Positions 43,696 to 52,544 of a stretch of 64,000 bases of DNA are shown here, one piece after another. The position numbers were made by a program, and so were the translations under genes. Position 1 is the stretch's first letter. Each line of letters opens with the position of its first letter. Source of the DNA: an uncultured Eubacterium sp. (GTDB lineage Bacteria > Bacillota > Clostridia > Lachnospirales > Lachnospiraceae); assembly GCA_910583555.1 (NCBI GenBank), contig CAJTXO010000018.1, forward strand, positions 22,831-86,830, given 5' to 3'. A model generated the notes under the pieces. It saw nothing but the letters and a program-made list of their open reading frames with translations, was not told the origin of the DNA and searched no databases.

Positions 43696-44781
43696 ATGAT
43701 GCGAAATGAGATGATGGAATTGCCGCCTTATGGCGTTGAAAAAGAAGAAAAGGATTCGATGCTTCTCTTGCGAATGAATGAACTGACGGCACTTCATAGA
43801 AAAAACTGCCAGGAGTATGGGAGAATGCTTAAGAATTTGGGAGATACGAAAGAAGCGGAGTCTTTGGATGAAGTTCCTGTGCTTCCGGTACAAATGTTTA
43901 AAAAGAGAACGTTGTGCAGTGTACCTGAACAGAACATATATAAGACAATGACTTCTTCTGGAACGACGGGACAACAGGTGTCAAAAATATTTTTAGATAA
44001 GGAGACAGCTTCCAATCAGCAAAAAGTACTGACTCGGATCGTTTCGGAATTTACTGGCAGTTCCCGTATGCCGATGATTATTTTGGATTGTCCTTCTGTT
44101 ATAAAAGACCGTGCGATGTTTTCGGCGAGAGGAGCAGGGATACTTGGTTTTTCTATTTTTGGTATCAAACGAATTTTTGCACTGGATGATGATATGAGGC
44201 TGAATGTGGCAGGATTAAAGGAGTTTTTAGAAACTCATAAGGGAAAAACCGTGTTACTATTTGGTTTTACGTTCATGATATGGCAGTATGTATATAAGGA
44301 ATTGGCGAGATTGGAAATCCCACTGGATTTGTCGAATGCGGTATTGATCCACGGCGGCGGCTGGAAGAAACTTGAGGCGCAAAAGGTATCCAGAGATGTA
44401 TTTAAACAGAAACTGAGAGGGGTTTGCGGTATCAAGGAGGAAAATATCCATGATTATTACGGCATGGTAGAACAGACGGGGTGCATTTATATGGAATGCG
44501 AATGTGGACATTTGCACGCCAGCACATATTCGGAAATACTCATTCGTAATATGCGTGATTTCTCCCTTTGCAGGCCAATGGAACGGGGTGTGATTCAGGT
44601 CCTTTCCACTTTGCCCGAATCTTATCCAGGACATTCCGTTTTGACAGAGGATGAAGGGATGATCCTGGGAATTGACGACTGTCCGTGCGGCAGAAAGGGA
44701 ACGTATTTTGAAGTGTTTGGCAGGATAAAAAATGCAGAAGTAAGAGGATGCAGTGATACATTCGAGGAGGCGCGTCATTGA
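43696..44781 (+). CDS. LuxE-family acyl-protein synthetase, first copy
   Basis: LuxE activates a carboxylic acid with ATP and holds it on a cysteine before passing it to LuxC. This 361-residue protein has the adenylate loop TMTSSGTTGQ, FSARGAGILGFSIFG, LFGFTFMIWQYVY, IHGGGWKKLE, YYGMVEQTGCIYMECECG and, ten residues from the end, RGCSDT (Cys352), in the position of the acylated cysteine of luminous-bacteria LuxE. ATG 43696 follows GAGAGGTG and fits the second copy's length; ATG 43675 is an alternative. It overlaps luxC by TTGA. Confidence 0.87.
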   Translation: MMRNEMMELPPYGVEKEEKDSMLLLRMNELTALHRKNCQEYGRMLKNLGDTKEAESLDEVPVLPVQMFKKRTLCSVPEQNIYKTMTSSGTTGQQVSKIFLDKETASNQQKVLTRIVSEFTGSSRMPMIILDCPSVIKDRAMFSARGAGILGFSIFGIKRIFALDDDMRLNVAGLKEFLETHKGKTVLLFGFTFMIWQYVYKELARLEIPLDLSNAVLIHGGGWKKLEAQKVSRDVFKQKLRGVCGIKEENIHDYYGMVEQTGCIYMECECGHLHASTYSEILIRNMRDFSLCRPMERGVIQVLSTLPESYPGHSVLTEDEGMILGIDDCPCGRKGTYFEVFGRIKNAEVRGCSDTFEEARH

Positions 44782-45959
44782 GAGAAGTAAAGCTTTTGGC
44801 TGGAACAAAACAGATTGAAAAGAGTGTACTCGAACCTTTTTCGGAAGAGGCATGTGATTTTTTGGCAGAACTTTCCTCTGAATTGAGAAATCATCCGAAA
44901 GCAAAACAGTATCCGGATGTGCGGACGTTTGCCTTTTGGTGTCGGAAAGCGAATTTGTCAAAATTAAAGAACTTTTTTTTGGATAATCATACGATGAGGC
45001 GGATCGGACGCGGGATCGTATTTCATATTGCACCGTCGAATGTTCCGGTCAATATGGGATTTACGTATGCGTTTGGTCTTCTGGCCGGAAACGCCAATGT
45101 TGTACGGGTTTCTACAAAAGCATTTGGACAGATCGACGTGATCTGTGAGGCGATGGAGAAGGTGTTTTTACAGGAGAGATTTGAGCGGATCCGCAGGATG
45201 ACATCAATTGTATCATATCCGCATGACAAGGAAATTACGGCACACTATTCCGCAATGTGCAATAGCAGGGTGATCTGGGGAGGCGACCGGACAATTGAAG
45301 AGATACGGGAGACGGAACTGCCGTCAAGAAGTAACGAGATCACATTTGCGGATCGGTATTCCTTCGGTATCTTAAATGCAAAGGAAGTCGGGATGTTAGA
45401 GGAGGATGCGCTGCGTGAACTGGCAGATAAATTTTATAATGATACGTATTTAATGGATCAAAATGCCTGTTCCTCTCCGCATTTATTATTCTGGCTTCAT
45501 GCAGAAACGTCTGTCAAAAAGAGATTTTGGGATGCCGTTTATCAGGCGGCGCAGAAATATGAATTGGCAGACAGCAAAGTGAGTGAGAAATATACGTTGC
45601 TTTGTGAAAGTGCTATTGATCACGATCATATATTACAGATTCATCGATATTCTAATCTGTTATATGTTATAGAGTTGGAAAATATGTCCTATGTAGATAG
45701 TGATTGTCGTGGGAAATATGGTATGTTTTATGAAATGGATATAAAATCGTTAGAGCAGATATGTCCGTTGATCAATGAGAAGGTTCAGACTTGTTTGTAT
45801 TTTGGGGTGAATCCGGAACAGATCGGGCAGTTGATACAGGAGTATAGTCTCTGTGGAATGGATCGGATCGTACCGTTTGGACAGTCTTTGGATATCGGTT
45901 TGTATTGGGACGGCTATGACATAATACGGAGTTTGTCCCGGTGCGTAGAGGTCATTTGA
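44778..45959 (+). CDS. LuxC-family acyl reductase, first copy
   Basis: LuxC reduces the acyl group received from LuxE (or acyl-CoA) to an aldehyde with NADPH. The 393-residue protein shows GRGIVFHIAPSNVPVNMGFTYAFGLLAGNANVVRVS, RVIWGGDRTIEEIR and the nucleophile Cys231 in MDQNACSSPHLLFW. The start is TTG 44778, overlapping the luxE stop and preceded by GAGGAGG at the right spacing; no ATG is near. Tight coupling indicates a LuxE-LuxC complex, as in the lux fatty-acid reductase. There is no luciferase gene. Confidence 0.88.
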   Translation: MREVKLLAGTKQIEKSVLEPFSEEACDFLAELSSELRNHPKAKQYPDVRTFAFWCRKANLSKLKNFFLDNHTMRRIGRGIVFHIAPSNVPVNMGFTYAFGLLAGNANVVRVSTKAFGQIDVICEAMEKVFLQERFERIRRMTSIVSYPHDKEITAHYSAMCNSRVIWGGDRTIEEIRETELPSRSNEITFADRYSFGILNAKEVGMLEEDALRELADKFYNDTYLMDQNACSSPHLLFWLHAETSVKKRFWDAVYQAAQKYELADSKVSEKYTLLCESAIDHDHILQIHRYSNLLYVIELENMSYVDSDCRGKYGMFYEMDIKSLEQICPLINEKVQTCLYFGVNPEQIGQLIQEYSLCGMDRIVPFGQSLDIGLYWDGYDIIRSLSRCVEVI

Positions 45960-45979
45960 AATGTGAGGGGGTTCATGGA

Positions 45980-47377
45980 ATGTTTTTGAATATTGATACA
46001 ATAAATCCACTGAAAATTGCAGCTATTCAGGAGAATGGGACGAAAATGAGTTATGGGGAACTGGTATCATTTTGCGAAGAAATATCAGCTTGTGTAGCTG
46101 CACGCTCACTGGTTTTTTCCCTTTGCACCAATACGATCGGTTCTGTATCCGGATATGTTTCATTTTTATCGGGGGGGATTGTTCCTCTTCTTTTAAATGC
46201 GGAATTGGATAAGGAGCTTTTAGAGGATTTGGTGAGGACATATGAGCCGGGTTATATGTGGCTGCCAGAAGAGATGCGGGATGAGTTTGCGGATACGGTG
46301 ATATTAAGGAAATATGGTTATGTCCTTTTGAAAAGGGAAACTGCACAAGCGAAATTGTATCCGGAACTGGCATTACTTCTTACCACATCCGGTTCTACCG
46401 GAAGTCCTAAATTAGTAAGGCTGTCTTATCGAAATATCGAAGAAAATGCAAAGTCGATTGCAGAATATTTAGAACTTACGGATACGGAGAGACCGATTAC
46501 GATGCTTCCCATGCATTATACGTATGGACTCTCCGTGATCAATAGCCATTTGTTGGTAGGGGCTACGATTCTTATGACGGAGACAAGCTATGCACAACGG
46601 AATTTTTGGGATTTTTTCAAACGGGAACAGGCATCTTCTATAGCGGGTGTCCCATATACATATGAACTCTTGAAAAAACTTCGTTTTTTCCGTATGAAGC
46701 TCCCGTCCCTTAGATCCATGACACAGGCTGGCGGCAAGCTGCTGCCAGAGATCCACCGGGAATTTGCAACGTATGCCAAAGACAACGATAAACGTTTTTA
46801 CGTGATGTATGGACAGACAGAAGCGACGGCGAGAATGTCTTATCTTCCATATGACAGATCACTGGAAAAGTATGGGAGTATGGGGATCGCGATCCCAGGG
46901 GGGCGTTTTTATTTGCTGGATGCAGAGGGAAAACGGATTGATACCCCGCATGTAACAGGCGAACTGGTTTACGAGGGAGCCAATGTGACATTGGGATACG
47001 CGGAGTGTCTGGCTGATTTGCAAAAAGGCGATGAGAGAAATGGCGTTCTTATGACAGGAGACATGGCTCAGTTTGATGAGGATGGATATTTTTATATTGT
47101 TGGACGAAAGAAACGCTTTTTGAAATTGTATGGAAACCGGGTAAATTTGGATGAGTGTGAGAGGATGCTGCAACAGCATTTTGAGGGCATGGAGTGTGCC
47201 TGTGTGGGTTCGGATGACTCTATGAAGATCTATATAACGAAAGAGGAAAACAAGGAAGCGGTAAGAGGTTTTCTGGCAGAGAAAACAGGTTTGAATAAGA
47301 TGGCGTTTGAAGCGGAGTATACGATGGAGATTCCGAAAAATGATGCTGGAAAGAAGCTGTATAGTATGTTAGGTTAG
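45980..47377 (+). CDS. AMP-forming acyl ligase
   Basis: 465-residue ANL-superfamily enzyme. ATP loop LLTTSGSTGSPKLVRL (134-148), YGQTEATARMSY, the hinge TGDMAQFDEDGYFYIVGRKKRFLKLYGNRVNLDE and the C-terminal catalytic lysine in IPKNDAGKKLY. It is slightly shorter than most acyl-CoA ligases. The usual product is an acyl-CoA or acyl-ACP. Placed just after the first LuxE-LuxC pair. It could charge one of the acyl carrier proteins with the acid used here. ATG 45980 behind GAGGGGG. Confidence 0.83.
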   Translation: MFLNIDTINPLKIAAIQENGTKMSYGELVSFCEEISACVAARSLVFSLCTNTIGSVSGYVSFLSGGIVPLLLNAELDKELLEDLVRTYEPGYMWLPEEMRDEFADTVILRKYGYVLLKRETAQAKLYPELALLLTTSGSTGSPKLVRLSYRNIEENAKSIAEYLELTDTERPITMLPMHYTYGLSVINSHLLVGATILMTETSYAQRNFWDFFKREQASSIAGVPYTYELLKKLRFFRMKLPSLRSMTQAGGKLLPEIHREFATYAKDNDKRFYVMYGQTEATARMSYLPYDRSLEKYGSMGIAIPGGRFYLLDAEGKRIDTPHVTGELVYEGANVTLGYAECLADLQKGDERNGVLMTGDMAQFDEDGYFYIVGRKKRFLKLYGNRVNLDECERMLQQHFEGMECACVGSDDSMKIYITKEENKEAVRGFLAEKTGLNKMAFEAEYTMEIPKNDAGKKLYSMLG

Positions 47378-47428
47378 TTGTAAAAAGTTCATATGGTGAA
47401 TCAACGTTATTCTTTATTTCATACATAG

Positions 47429-47457
47429 TTGACCGAATTAAGATTTTTTAGTATAAT
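47429..47457 (+). promoter_or_regulatory. Strong internal sigma-A promoter before the ketosynthase
   Basis: TTGACC (47429-47434), 17-base spacer, TATAAT (47452-47457), about 25 bases before the next start. It is one of the best promoters in the island and lets the 47.5-54.5 kb gene set be transcribed separately from the flagellar genes. Confidence 0.75.
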
Positions 47458-47481
47458 ATTATTATTAAGGTGGTGTTTTAT

Positions 47482-48546
47482 ATGGCAAATGGAATATTGC
47501 GGCATGTGAATATTTCCTGTATTGCATGTGCGATGCCTAAAAATAAGATGAGCAAAGAAGACTTTATGGAATATTATGGTCCCAAACTGGTAAATCGATT
47601 TGAAAAGATAACAGGAATTAAACAGTGTTATTGGGTACATGAAAAACAAACGGCTTCTGATCTATGTTATGTGGCATCCCAAAAAATATTGGAACAGGAA
47701 AACCTAAGTGGAAAAGATATTGACGTGCTTATTTTTTTAACACAGACACCTGATTATAAAACGCCTTCTACTGCTTTTATTTTACAACAACGTCTGGGGA
47801 TGGATAGAGAGTCGGTTGTTTTTGACATTAATATGGGGTGCACGGCTGTTGTTCATGGTATTTATGTTATGGCTGGTCTATTGCAGAACATGGGGAGCGG
47901 AAGAGGTTTGGTATTGATCGGAGACGCTATTCCGAAACGGGAAATCACAGAGGATCATACAAATTCTATGATGTTTAGTGATGCTGGCTCGGCAATATTA
48001 ATGGAATGTGGGGACGGAGAGGTACCATATCTGTTAAAATCAGATGGTTCTGGATTTCAGGCGATCATGAATCCGCGTGGAGAGCGTTTTCCGGTGAGTG
48101 CTGATCATGTAGATTGGAGAACGTTTCAGTATTATATGGATGGTCAGAAAGTATTCAATTTTTCAGTAGAGAGTGTTCCAGAAGCTATTTCTGAATTTTG
48201 TACTCTTTTTAGTAGAAAACTGGAAGAATATGATGCCTTTGTATTTCATCAGGCGAATCAGTTTATTTTAAGGCATATAGCTGAGGAGTCGGGAATATCA
48301 CAGGAAAAGCTACCTCTATCAATTCAAAGATATGCCAATACAAACGGAGCGTCCATACTTGTAACGTTAGTGGATGAACTATCAAAGGGAAAAAAGAAGG
48401 GTACGCAGAAAGTAATGATATGTGGATTCGGAGTAGGATTGTCTTGGGGAATTATGGAACTTAGCGTAAAGGAAATTGAAATATTGCCGATGATTTTTAC
48501 GGATGAATATTTTAAACAAGGAACTGATATTCAGTATCTTAAATAG
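47482..48546 (+). CDS. 3-oxoacyl-ACP synthase III-like (FabH family)
   Basis: Condensing enzyme, 354 residues. The catalytic triad is Cys120 (DINMGCTAVVHG), His256 (FVFHQANQFI) and Asn286 (RYANTNGAS). The latter two match the FabH HQAN and GNTxxAS boxes. It starts a chain by joining an acyl-CoA to malonyl-ACP, or in divergent members simply transfers an acyl group. ATG 47482 behind AAGGTGGTG, just after a strong promoter. Its own ACP follows 15 bases later. Similar genes are, from memory, reported in Pseudomonas flagellin-glycan islands, where they help make 3-hydroxyacyl groups. Confidence 0.88.
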   Translation: MANGILRHVNISCIACAMPKNKMSKEDFMEYYGPKLVNRFEKITGIKQCYWVHEKQTASDLCYVASQKILEQENLSGKDIDVLIFLTQTPDYKTPSTAFILQQRLGMDRESVVFDINMGCTAVVHGIYVMAGLLQNMGSGRGLVLIGDAIPKREITEDHTNSMMFSDAGSAILMECGDGEVPYLLKSDGSGFQAIMNPRGERFPVSADHVDWRTFQYYMDGQKVFNFSVESVPEAISEFCTLFSRKLEEYDAFVFHQANQFILRHIAEESGISQEKLPLSIQRYANTNGASILVTLVDELSKGKKKGTQKVMICGFGVGLSWGIMELSVKEIEILPMIFTDEYFKQGTDIQYLK

Positions 48547-48561
48547 AAAGGAAAGAGTAAG

Positions 48562-48798
48562 ATGACAAATTTAGAAAAATATAATAATGTTTTCAAAGAA
48601 AGTTTTGAGGTAACAGAAGAACAATTAGATGGGTTGGAATATCAGGGGGTTGAATTATGGGATTCTGTTGGTCATATGGATTTGGTGGCTTCTCTGGAGG
48701 AAGTTTTTGGAATCATGTTTGATACAGACGATATTATTGATTTCTCTTCATATGAAAAGGGAAAAGAACTTATTCGAAAATATGATGTGGAATTGTAA
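48562..48798 (+). CDS. Acyl carrier protein, second copy
   Basis: 78 residues, acidic and helical. The attachment serine is Ser35 in GVELWDSVGHMDLVASLEE. It differs clearly from the first ACP (40971) but shares the WDS form. AAAGGAAAGAG precedes the ATG. Paired with the KAS III-like gene. A phosphopantetheinyl transferase is not in the window and must come from elsewhere. Confidence 0.86.
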   Translation: MTNLEKYNNVFKESFEVTEEQLDGLEYQGVELWDSVGHMDLVASLEEVFGIMFDTDDIIDFSSYEKGKELIRKYDVEL

Positions 48799-48819
48799 TC
48801 GGTAAAAAAAGATTTTTTG

Positions 48820-48887
48820 GTAAGGGGCTTTCGGGAAATGACAGTTCCAAAAATCATGGAGACGGTGCCCCGGAATGGGCCCCTTAC
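48820..48887 (+). other. Stem-loop in the gap between ACP2 and SDR2
   Basis: GTAAGGGGC (48820-48828) is complementary to GCCCCTTAC (48879-48887). The 50 bases between contain further short complementary stretches. This is the only sizeable gap (120 bases) in an otherwise overlapping gene set. No T-run follows, so it may tune relative expression rather than terminate. Confidence 0.4.
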
Positions 48888-48918
48888 ATTTGGATTAGAA
48901 AAGGGGCAATAGAGCAAA

Positions 48919-49650
48919 ATGAAAACAGTTATTATTACAGGCGCCAATCGTGGAATAGGCGCCTGTCTGGTAAAAACATTTGCACATAATCATTATGATA
49001 TATGGGCTTGTGCACGCAAGTCTGATCCTGAATTTGAGAAAATGCTTCAGGATATTTCAGCTATAGAAAAGGTGACGGTTAAACCGATATATTTTGATTT
49101 AACAGATGGGGATCAAATCAGAGATGGAATCAGGAAAATACTGAGTGAGAAAAGAAAGGTGGATGTATTAATAAATAATGCCGGTGTGCCTTTCGGGGGA
49201 CTGCTCACCATGACGCCGATTGAAAAAATGAAAGAAGTATACGAGGTCAATGTTTTTGCACAGGTACAGATCATGCAATTAGTGGCAAGACAGATGATGA
49301 AACAAAAGTCGGGCTGTATTATAAATATGTGTTCGATTGGGGGGATTGAAACCAGTCCGGGGTATCTGGCATATGGATCCGGCAAGGCGGCAATGATCTG
49401 GATCACAAAGTCCGTTTCAAAAGAATTGGGACCGTATAATGTGAGGGTGAATGGAATTGCACCGGGTCTTATTGATACGGATATGGGAAGTTATAAATCG
49501 GAAACAGAACGGAATAAAGTGCTGGACCGAATGAGCATTCACAGAATGGGAAAACCGGAAGAAATTGCCAAGGCGGCACTTTATATGGCATCGGATGACG
49601 CAAGTTATATGACGGGACATATTATGATTCTGGATGGAGGAAGGTTATGA
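48919..49650 (+). CDS. Short-chain dehydrogenase/reductase, FabG-like (SDR2)
   Basis: 243 residues with TGANRGIG (7-14), NNAG (86-89), Ser139, Tyr152 and Lys156, the VNGIAPGLIDTDM loop, and the C-terminal YMTGHIMILDGG. Closest relative in the window is SDR3 at 53718 (same TGANRG and LINNAG...FG.L context). Its stop overlaps the start of the transketolase N subunit, the first of five consecutive overlaps up to 53.7 kb, so the six proteins are probably made in fixed proportion. It may reduce the ketol formed by transketolase or a ketoacyl-ACP. Confidence 0.85.
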   Translation: MKTVIITGANRGIGACLVKTFAHNHYDIWACARKSDPEFEKMLQDISAIEKVTVKPIYFDLTDGDQIRDGIRKILSEKRKVDVLINNAGVPFGGLLTMTPIEKMKEVYEVNVFAQVQIMQLVARQMMKQKSGCIINMCSIGGIETSPGYLAYGSGKAAMIWITKSVSKELGPYNVRVNGIAPGLIDTDMGSYKSETERNKVLDRMSIHRMGKPEEIAKAALYMASDDASYMTGHIMILDGGRL

Positions 49651-50489
49651 AGATAGAAGTATCCATGGCAAATGCGCAAAGACTTAGGGAAATGTCGAAA
49701 AGGATGCGGCTGATGGGGCTGGATATGGCACGGGAGGCTGGGAATAACGGTTCCCATCTTGGGGGAAGTTTTTCGGCGATAGAGATTTTAGCGACTTTGT
49801 ATGGAGAGGTTTTGAATTTTGATAGTAATAATCCTCTTGATCCCAATAGAGATCGATTTATTCCAAGCAAAAACCACTGTGTATTGGCGCATATTCCGGC
49901 TTTGGCAGAAAAGGGATTTATTACCCGTGAGGAGACTCTTGAATTTCAAAAAGATGGCGGCCGTCTGACGGGATATCCCCGAAGACCGGAGATCGGGTTG
50001 GAATATTCAGGGGGAAGTCTGGGAATGGCAATTTCGTTTGGTATTGGACTGGCGTTAAGTGCAAAAAACCATAAGAGAGACAGCAGGATCTATGTGTTGA
50101 TGGGGGATGGGGAATTAAATGAGGGATCTGTTTGGGAGGCTTTTATGGCGGCTGCCCACTATAAATTGAATAATCTGACAGCAATTATTGACAGAAATCA
50201 TTTATGCTATGATGGGAATACGGAAGATGTGATGGGAATCGACAGCCTGCCGGATAAAATGAGAAGTTTCAATTGGCACGTGTCAGAATGTAACGGTCAT
50301 GATACGTATGATTTGCTGAAGGCATTTTGTGATACGTCAGCAGAAAGACCGCATATTATTATTGCCGATACGGTCAAAGGAAAGGGTGTATCTTTTATTG
50401 AGAACAGACCGGAATGGCATCATCACAGTCTTTCCCAGAGTGAATATGAAATTGCGAAAAAGGAAATTATGGGAGGTGCGCTTGAATGA
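49647..50489 (+). CDS. Transketolase, N-terminal subunit
   Basis: 280-residue TPP-binding half of a split transketolase. His37 (GSHLGG), GGSLGMAISFGIGLAL, and the TPP motif GDGELNEGSVWEA (153-165) with Asn184 in IDRNHL; end GKGVSFIEN. Transketolase moves a two-carbon ketol unit from a ketose to an aldehyde. A dedicated copy between an SDR and an aldehyde-forming LuxE-LuxC pair is unlike the housekeeping enzyme. Overlaps both neighbours by 4 bases. Confidence 0.9.
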   Translation: MKIEVSMANAQRLREMSKRMRLMGLDMAREAGNNGSHLGGSFSAIEILATLYGEVLNFDSNNPLDPNRDRFIPSKNHCVLAHIPALAEKGFITREETLEFQKDGGRLTGYPRRPEIGLEYSGGSLGMAISFGIGLALSAKNHKRDSRIYVLMGDGELNEGSVWEAFMAAAHYKLNNLTAIIDRNHLCYDGNTEDVMGIDSLPDKMRSFNWHVSECNGHDTYDLLKAFCDTSAERPHIIIADTVKGKGVSFIENRPEWHHHSLSQSEYEIAKKEIMGGALE

Positions 50490-51466
50490 AAGTGACGCCA
50501 ATTAACATCAGAACTTGGGCGAGACTTGGACAGAGAGGCGCATTCTTTGGAATTGCGCTTCCTAAGATAGCAGAAAATAAAAGTAACCTGAAGTTATTGA
50601 CAGCAGATTTGGCACTTTTGTCCGGGATGGATCGATTTAAAAATTCACATCCGGAGAAATTTATAAATGTGGGGATTGCTGAGCAAAATATGATTGGAAT
50701 TGCTGCAGGGCTGGCGCTGGATGGCGATTGTGTTTTTGCCACCACGTATTCCTCTTTTATTGCCGTGCGCAGTCTTGAGCATATCAGGCAGCATTTGTCC
50801 CATATGCAGTGCAATGTTAAAATAGTGGGGACGGCAGCAGGTGTGGTGGCAGCAAAATCCGGTGTGTCACATTGGGCTACAGAGGATCTGGCGTTTATGA
50901 GAGCACTGCCCAATTTGACAGTGCTCTCAGCGGCGGATGGTTTAGAGGCGATCAAAATGGCGGAATATGCAGCTTCTAACGACGTACCTGTATATATCCG
51001 GTTAAGTGGGGGAACAAATTGTCCGGTTGTTTATGAACATGATTTTGAATTTGAGGTTGGAAAACTTGTTCCAATCCGTAAGGGGGGCAGGATTGCCGTG
51101 ATTGCGACCGGGCTTATGGTTGCTGAGTCGTTAAAGGCTGTTCAGATATTGTCATCCGATGGAATCGAGTGCTCTCTTTACAATATGAATACAATTAAAC
51201 CGCTTGACACAGAAACGCTGGATGAGATATTCGGGGATTATGAACTTATTGTTACAGTTGAAGAACATAATGTGATTGGCGGTATGGGCAGTGCTGTTGC
51301 AGAATACAAAGCACAGAAAAGAAATGCACCAAGGCAGGTGTTTCTTGGTTTTCCGGATTCATTTACAGAAGCCGGGACACAGAGATTTGTCTGGTCAAAA
51401 GCTGGGCTCACGGATGTTCAGATTGTAGAAAGAATAAAAGAAGTATGGGAGAACTATAATGATTGA
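50486..51466 (+). CDS. Transketolase, C-terminal subunit
   Basis: 326 residues: the pyrimidine-binding and C-terminal domains. The catalytic glutamate is Glu66 in NVGIAEQNMIGIAAGLAL. SGVSHWATEDLAFMRALPN and the C-terminal TVEEHNVIGGMGSAVAE complete the family pattern. Together with the previous gene it makes a full alpha2beta2 enzyme. The stop overlaps the following luxE by 8 bases, linking ketol transfer to acyl reduction. Confidence 0.9.
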   Translation: MKVTPINIRTWARLGQRGAFFGIALPKIAENKSNLKLLTADLALLSGMDRFKNSHPEKFINVGIAEQNMIGIAAGLALDGDCVFATTYSSFIAVRSLEHIRQHLSHMQCNVKIVGTAAGVVAAKSGVSHWATEDLAFMRALPNLTVLSAADGLEAIKMAEYAASNDVPVYIRLSGGTNCPVVYEHDFEFEVGKLVPIRKGGRIAVIATGLMVAESLKAVQILSSDGIECSLYNMNTIKPLDTETLDEIFGDYELIVTVEEHNVIGGMGSAVAEYKAQKRNAPRQVFLGFPDSFTEAGTQRFVWSKAGLTDVQIVERIKEVWENYND

Positions 51467-52544
51467 TGATTTCTACCAATTAGATCCATATGAACTAAAT
51501 AAGGAAGATAAAAACCGGTTACTGATGAGTGAATTAATTGAATTAACAAGATTTCATAAAGAGCATTGCAGTAAGTATTCAGGCTTTTTAGAAGCGATTC
51601 ACTATAATGAGAATATGGTGAAAGGCTTGGAAGATATTCCTTTTTTCCCGGTCAGGATGTTTAAGGAATACAATTTGCTGAGCATAGACCGTTCCTCCGT
51701 ATTCAAGACAATGACGTCTTCCGGAACAACCGGACAGCGTGTTTCTAAAATATTTCTAGATCGGGAAACTGCTATGATCCAGCAGAAGGTTATGAATAAG
51801 ATCTTATCCGACTTCTGGGGGAAAAAGAGGCTGCCTTTACTTGTTATTGATACCCCGGCGGTTTTGAAAGACCGCAAAATGTTTTCTGCCAGAGGGGCCG
51901 CTATTATCGGTCTAAGTGTTGTGGCGAGAGAAACCGTATATGTATTGAATCAGGATATGTCACTCAATACGGAGGTGCTGGAAAAATTTCTGGGAAAATA
52001 CGGTGGAGAGAGATTTATAATTTTTGGATTTACCTTTATGGTTTGGCAGCATTTTTATCTTGAACTGCTCAAAATGAAAAATAAATATGACATGAGTAAA
52101 GCTTTTTTAATGACGGGGGGAGGCTGGAAAAGACTGGAGTCGGATGCCGTCACCAGAGAACAATTTAAGGACAGTTTACATACAATGTGCGGAATTGGAC
52201 ATTTTCTGGATCATTACGGAATGGTTGAGCAGACGGGGTGTATTTATGCTGAATGTGAGTGTGGGAATTTACATGCCAGTAATTATTCCGATGTTATTAT
52301 CAGGGATTATCGCGATTTTTCAGTTTGTCCCAATGGGAGCAGGGGGATTATTCAGGTTGTTTCAGCACTGCCGCATTCATACCCGGGGCATTCCCTGCTT
52401 ACCGAGGATGAGGGGATTATACTTGGTGAAGATGACTGCCCCTGCGGCAGAAAAGGAAAGTATATAAAAATTATTGGAAGAATGAAAAGCGCTGAATTAA
52501 GGGGGTGTAGTGATACATATGCAGATCGAGTTCACTCATATTGA
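51459..52544 (+). CDS. LuxE-family acyl-protein synthetase, second copy
   Basis: 361 residues, clearly paralogous to the first copy: FKTMTSSGTTGQRVSKIFLD, KDRKMFSARGAAIIGLSVV, FIIFGFTFMVWQHFYLELL, MTGGGWKRLESDAV, DHYGMVEQTGCIYAECECGNLHAS, and near the end LRGCSDT (Cys350), the presumed acyl-carrying cysteine. Starts inside the transketolase gene and ends inside the second luxC. The two LuxE copies are divergent enough to suggest different acids or partners rather than recent duplication. Confidence 0.87.
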   Translation: MIDDFYQLDPYELNKEDKNRLLMSELIELTRFHKEHCSKYSGFLEAIHYNENMVKGLEDIPFFPVRMFKEYNLLSIDRSSVFKTMTSSGTTGQRVSKIFLDRETAMIQQKVMNKILSDFWGKKRLPLLVIDTPAVLKDRKMFSARGAAIIGLSVVARETVYVLNQDMSLNTEVLEKFLGKYGGERFIIFGFTFMVWQHFYLELLKMKNKYDMSKAFLMTGGGWKRLESDAVTREQFKDSLHTMCGIGHFLDHYGMVEQTGCIYAECECGNLHASNYSDVIIRDYRDFSVCPNGSRGIIQVVSALPHSYPGHSLLTEDEGIILGEDDCPCGRKGKYIKIIGRMKSAELRGCSDTYADRVHSY

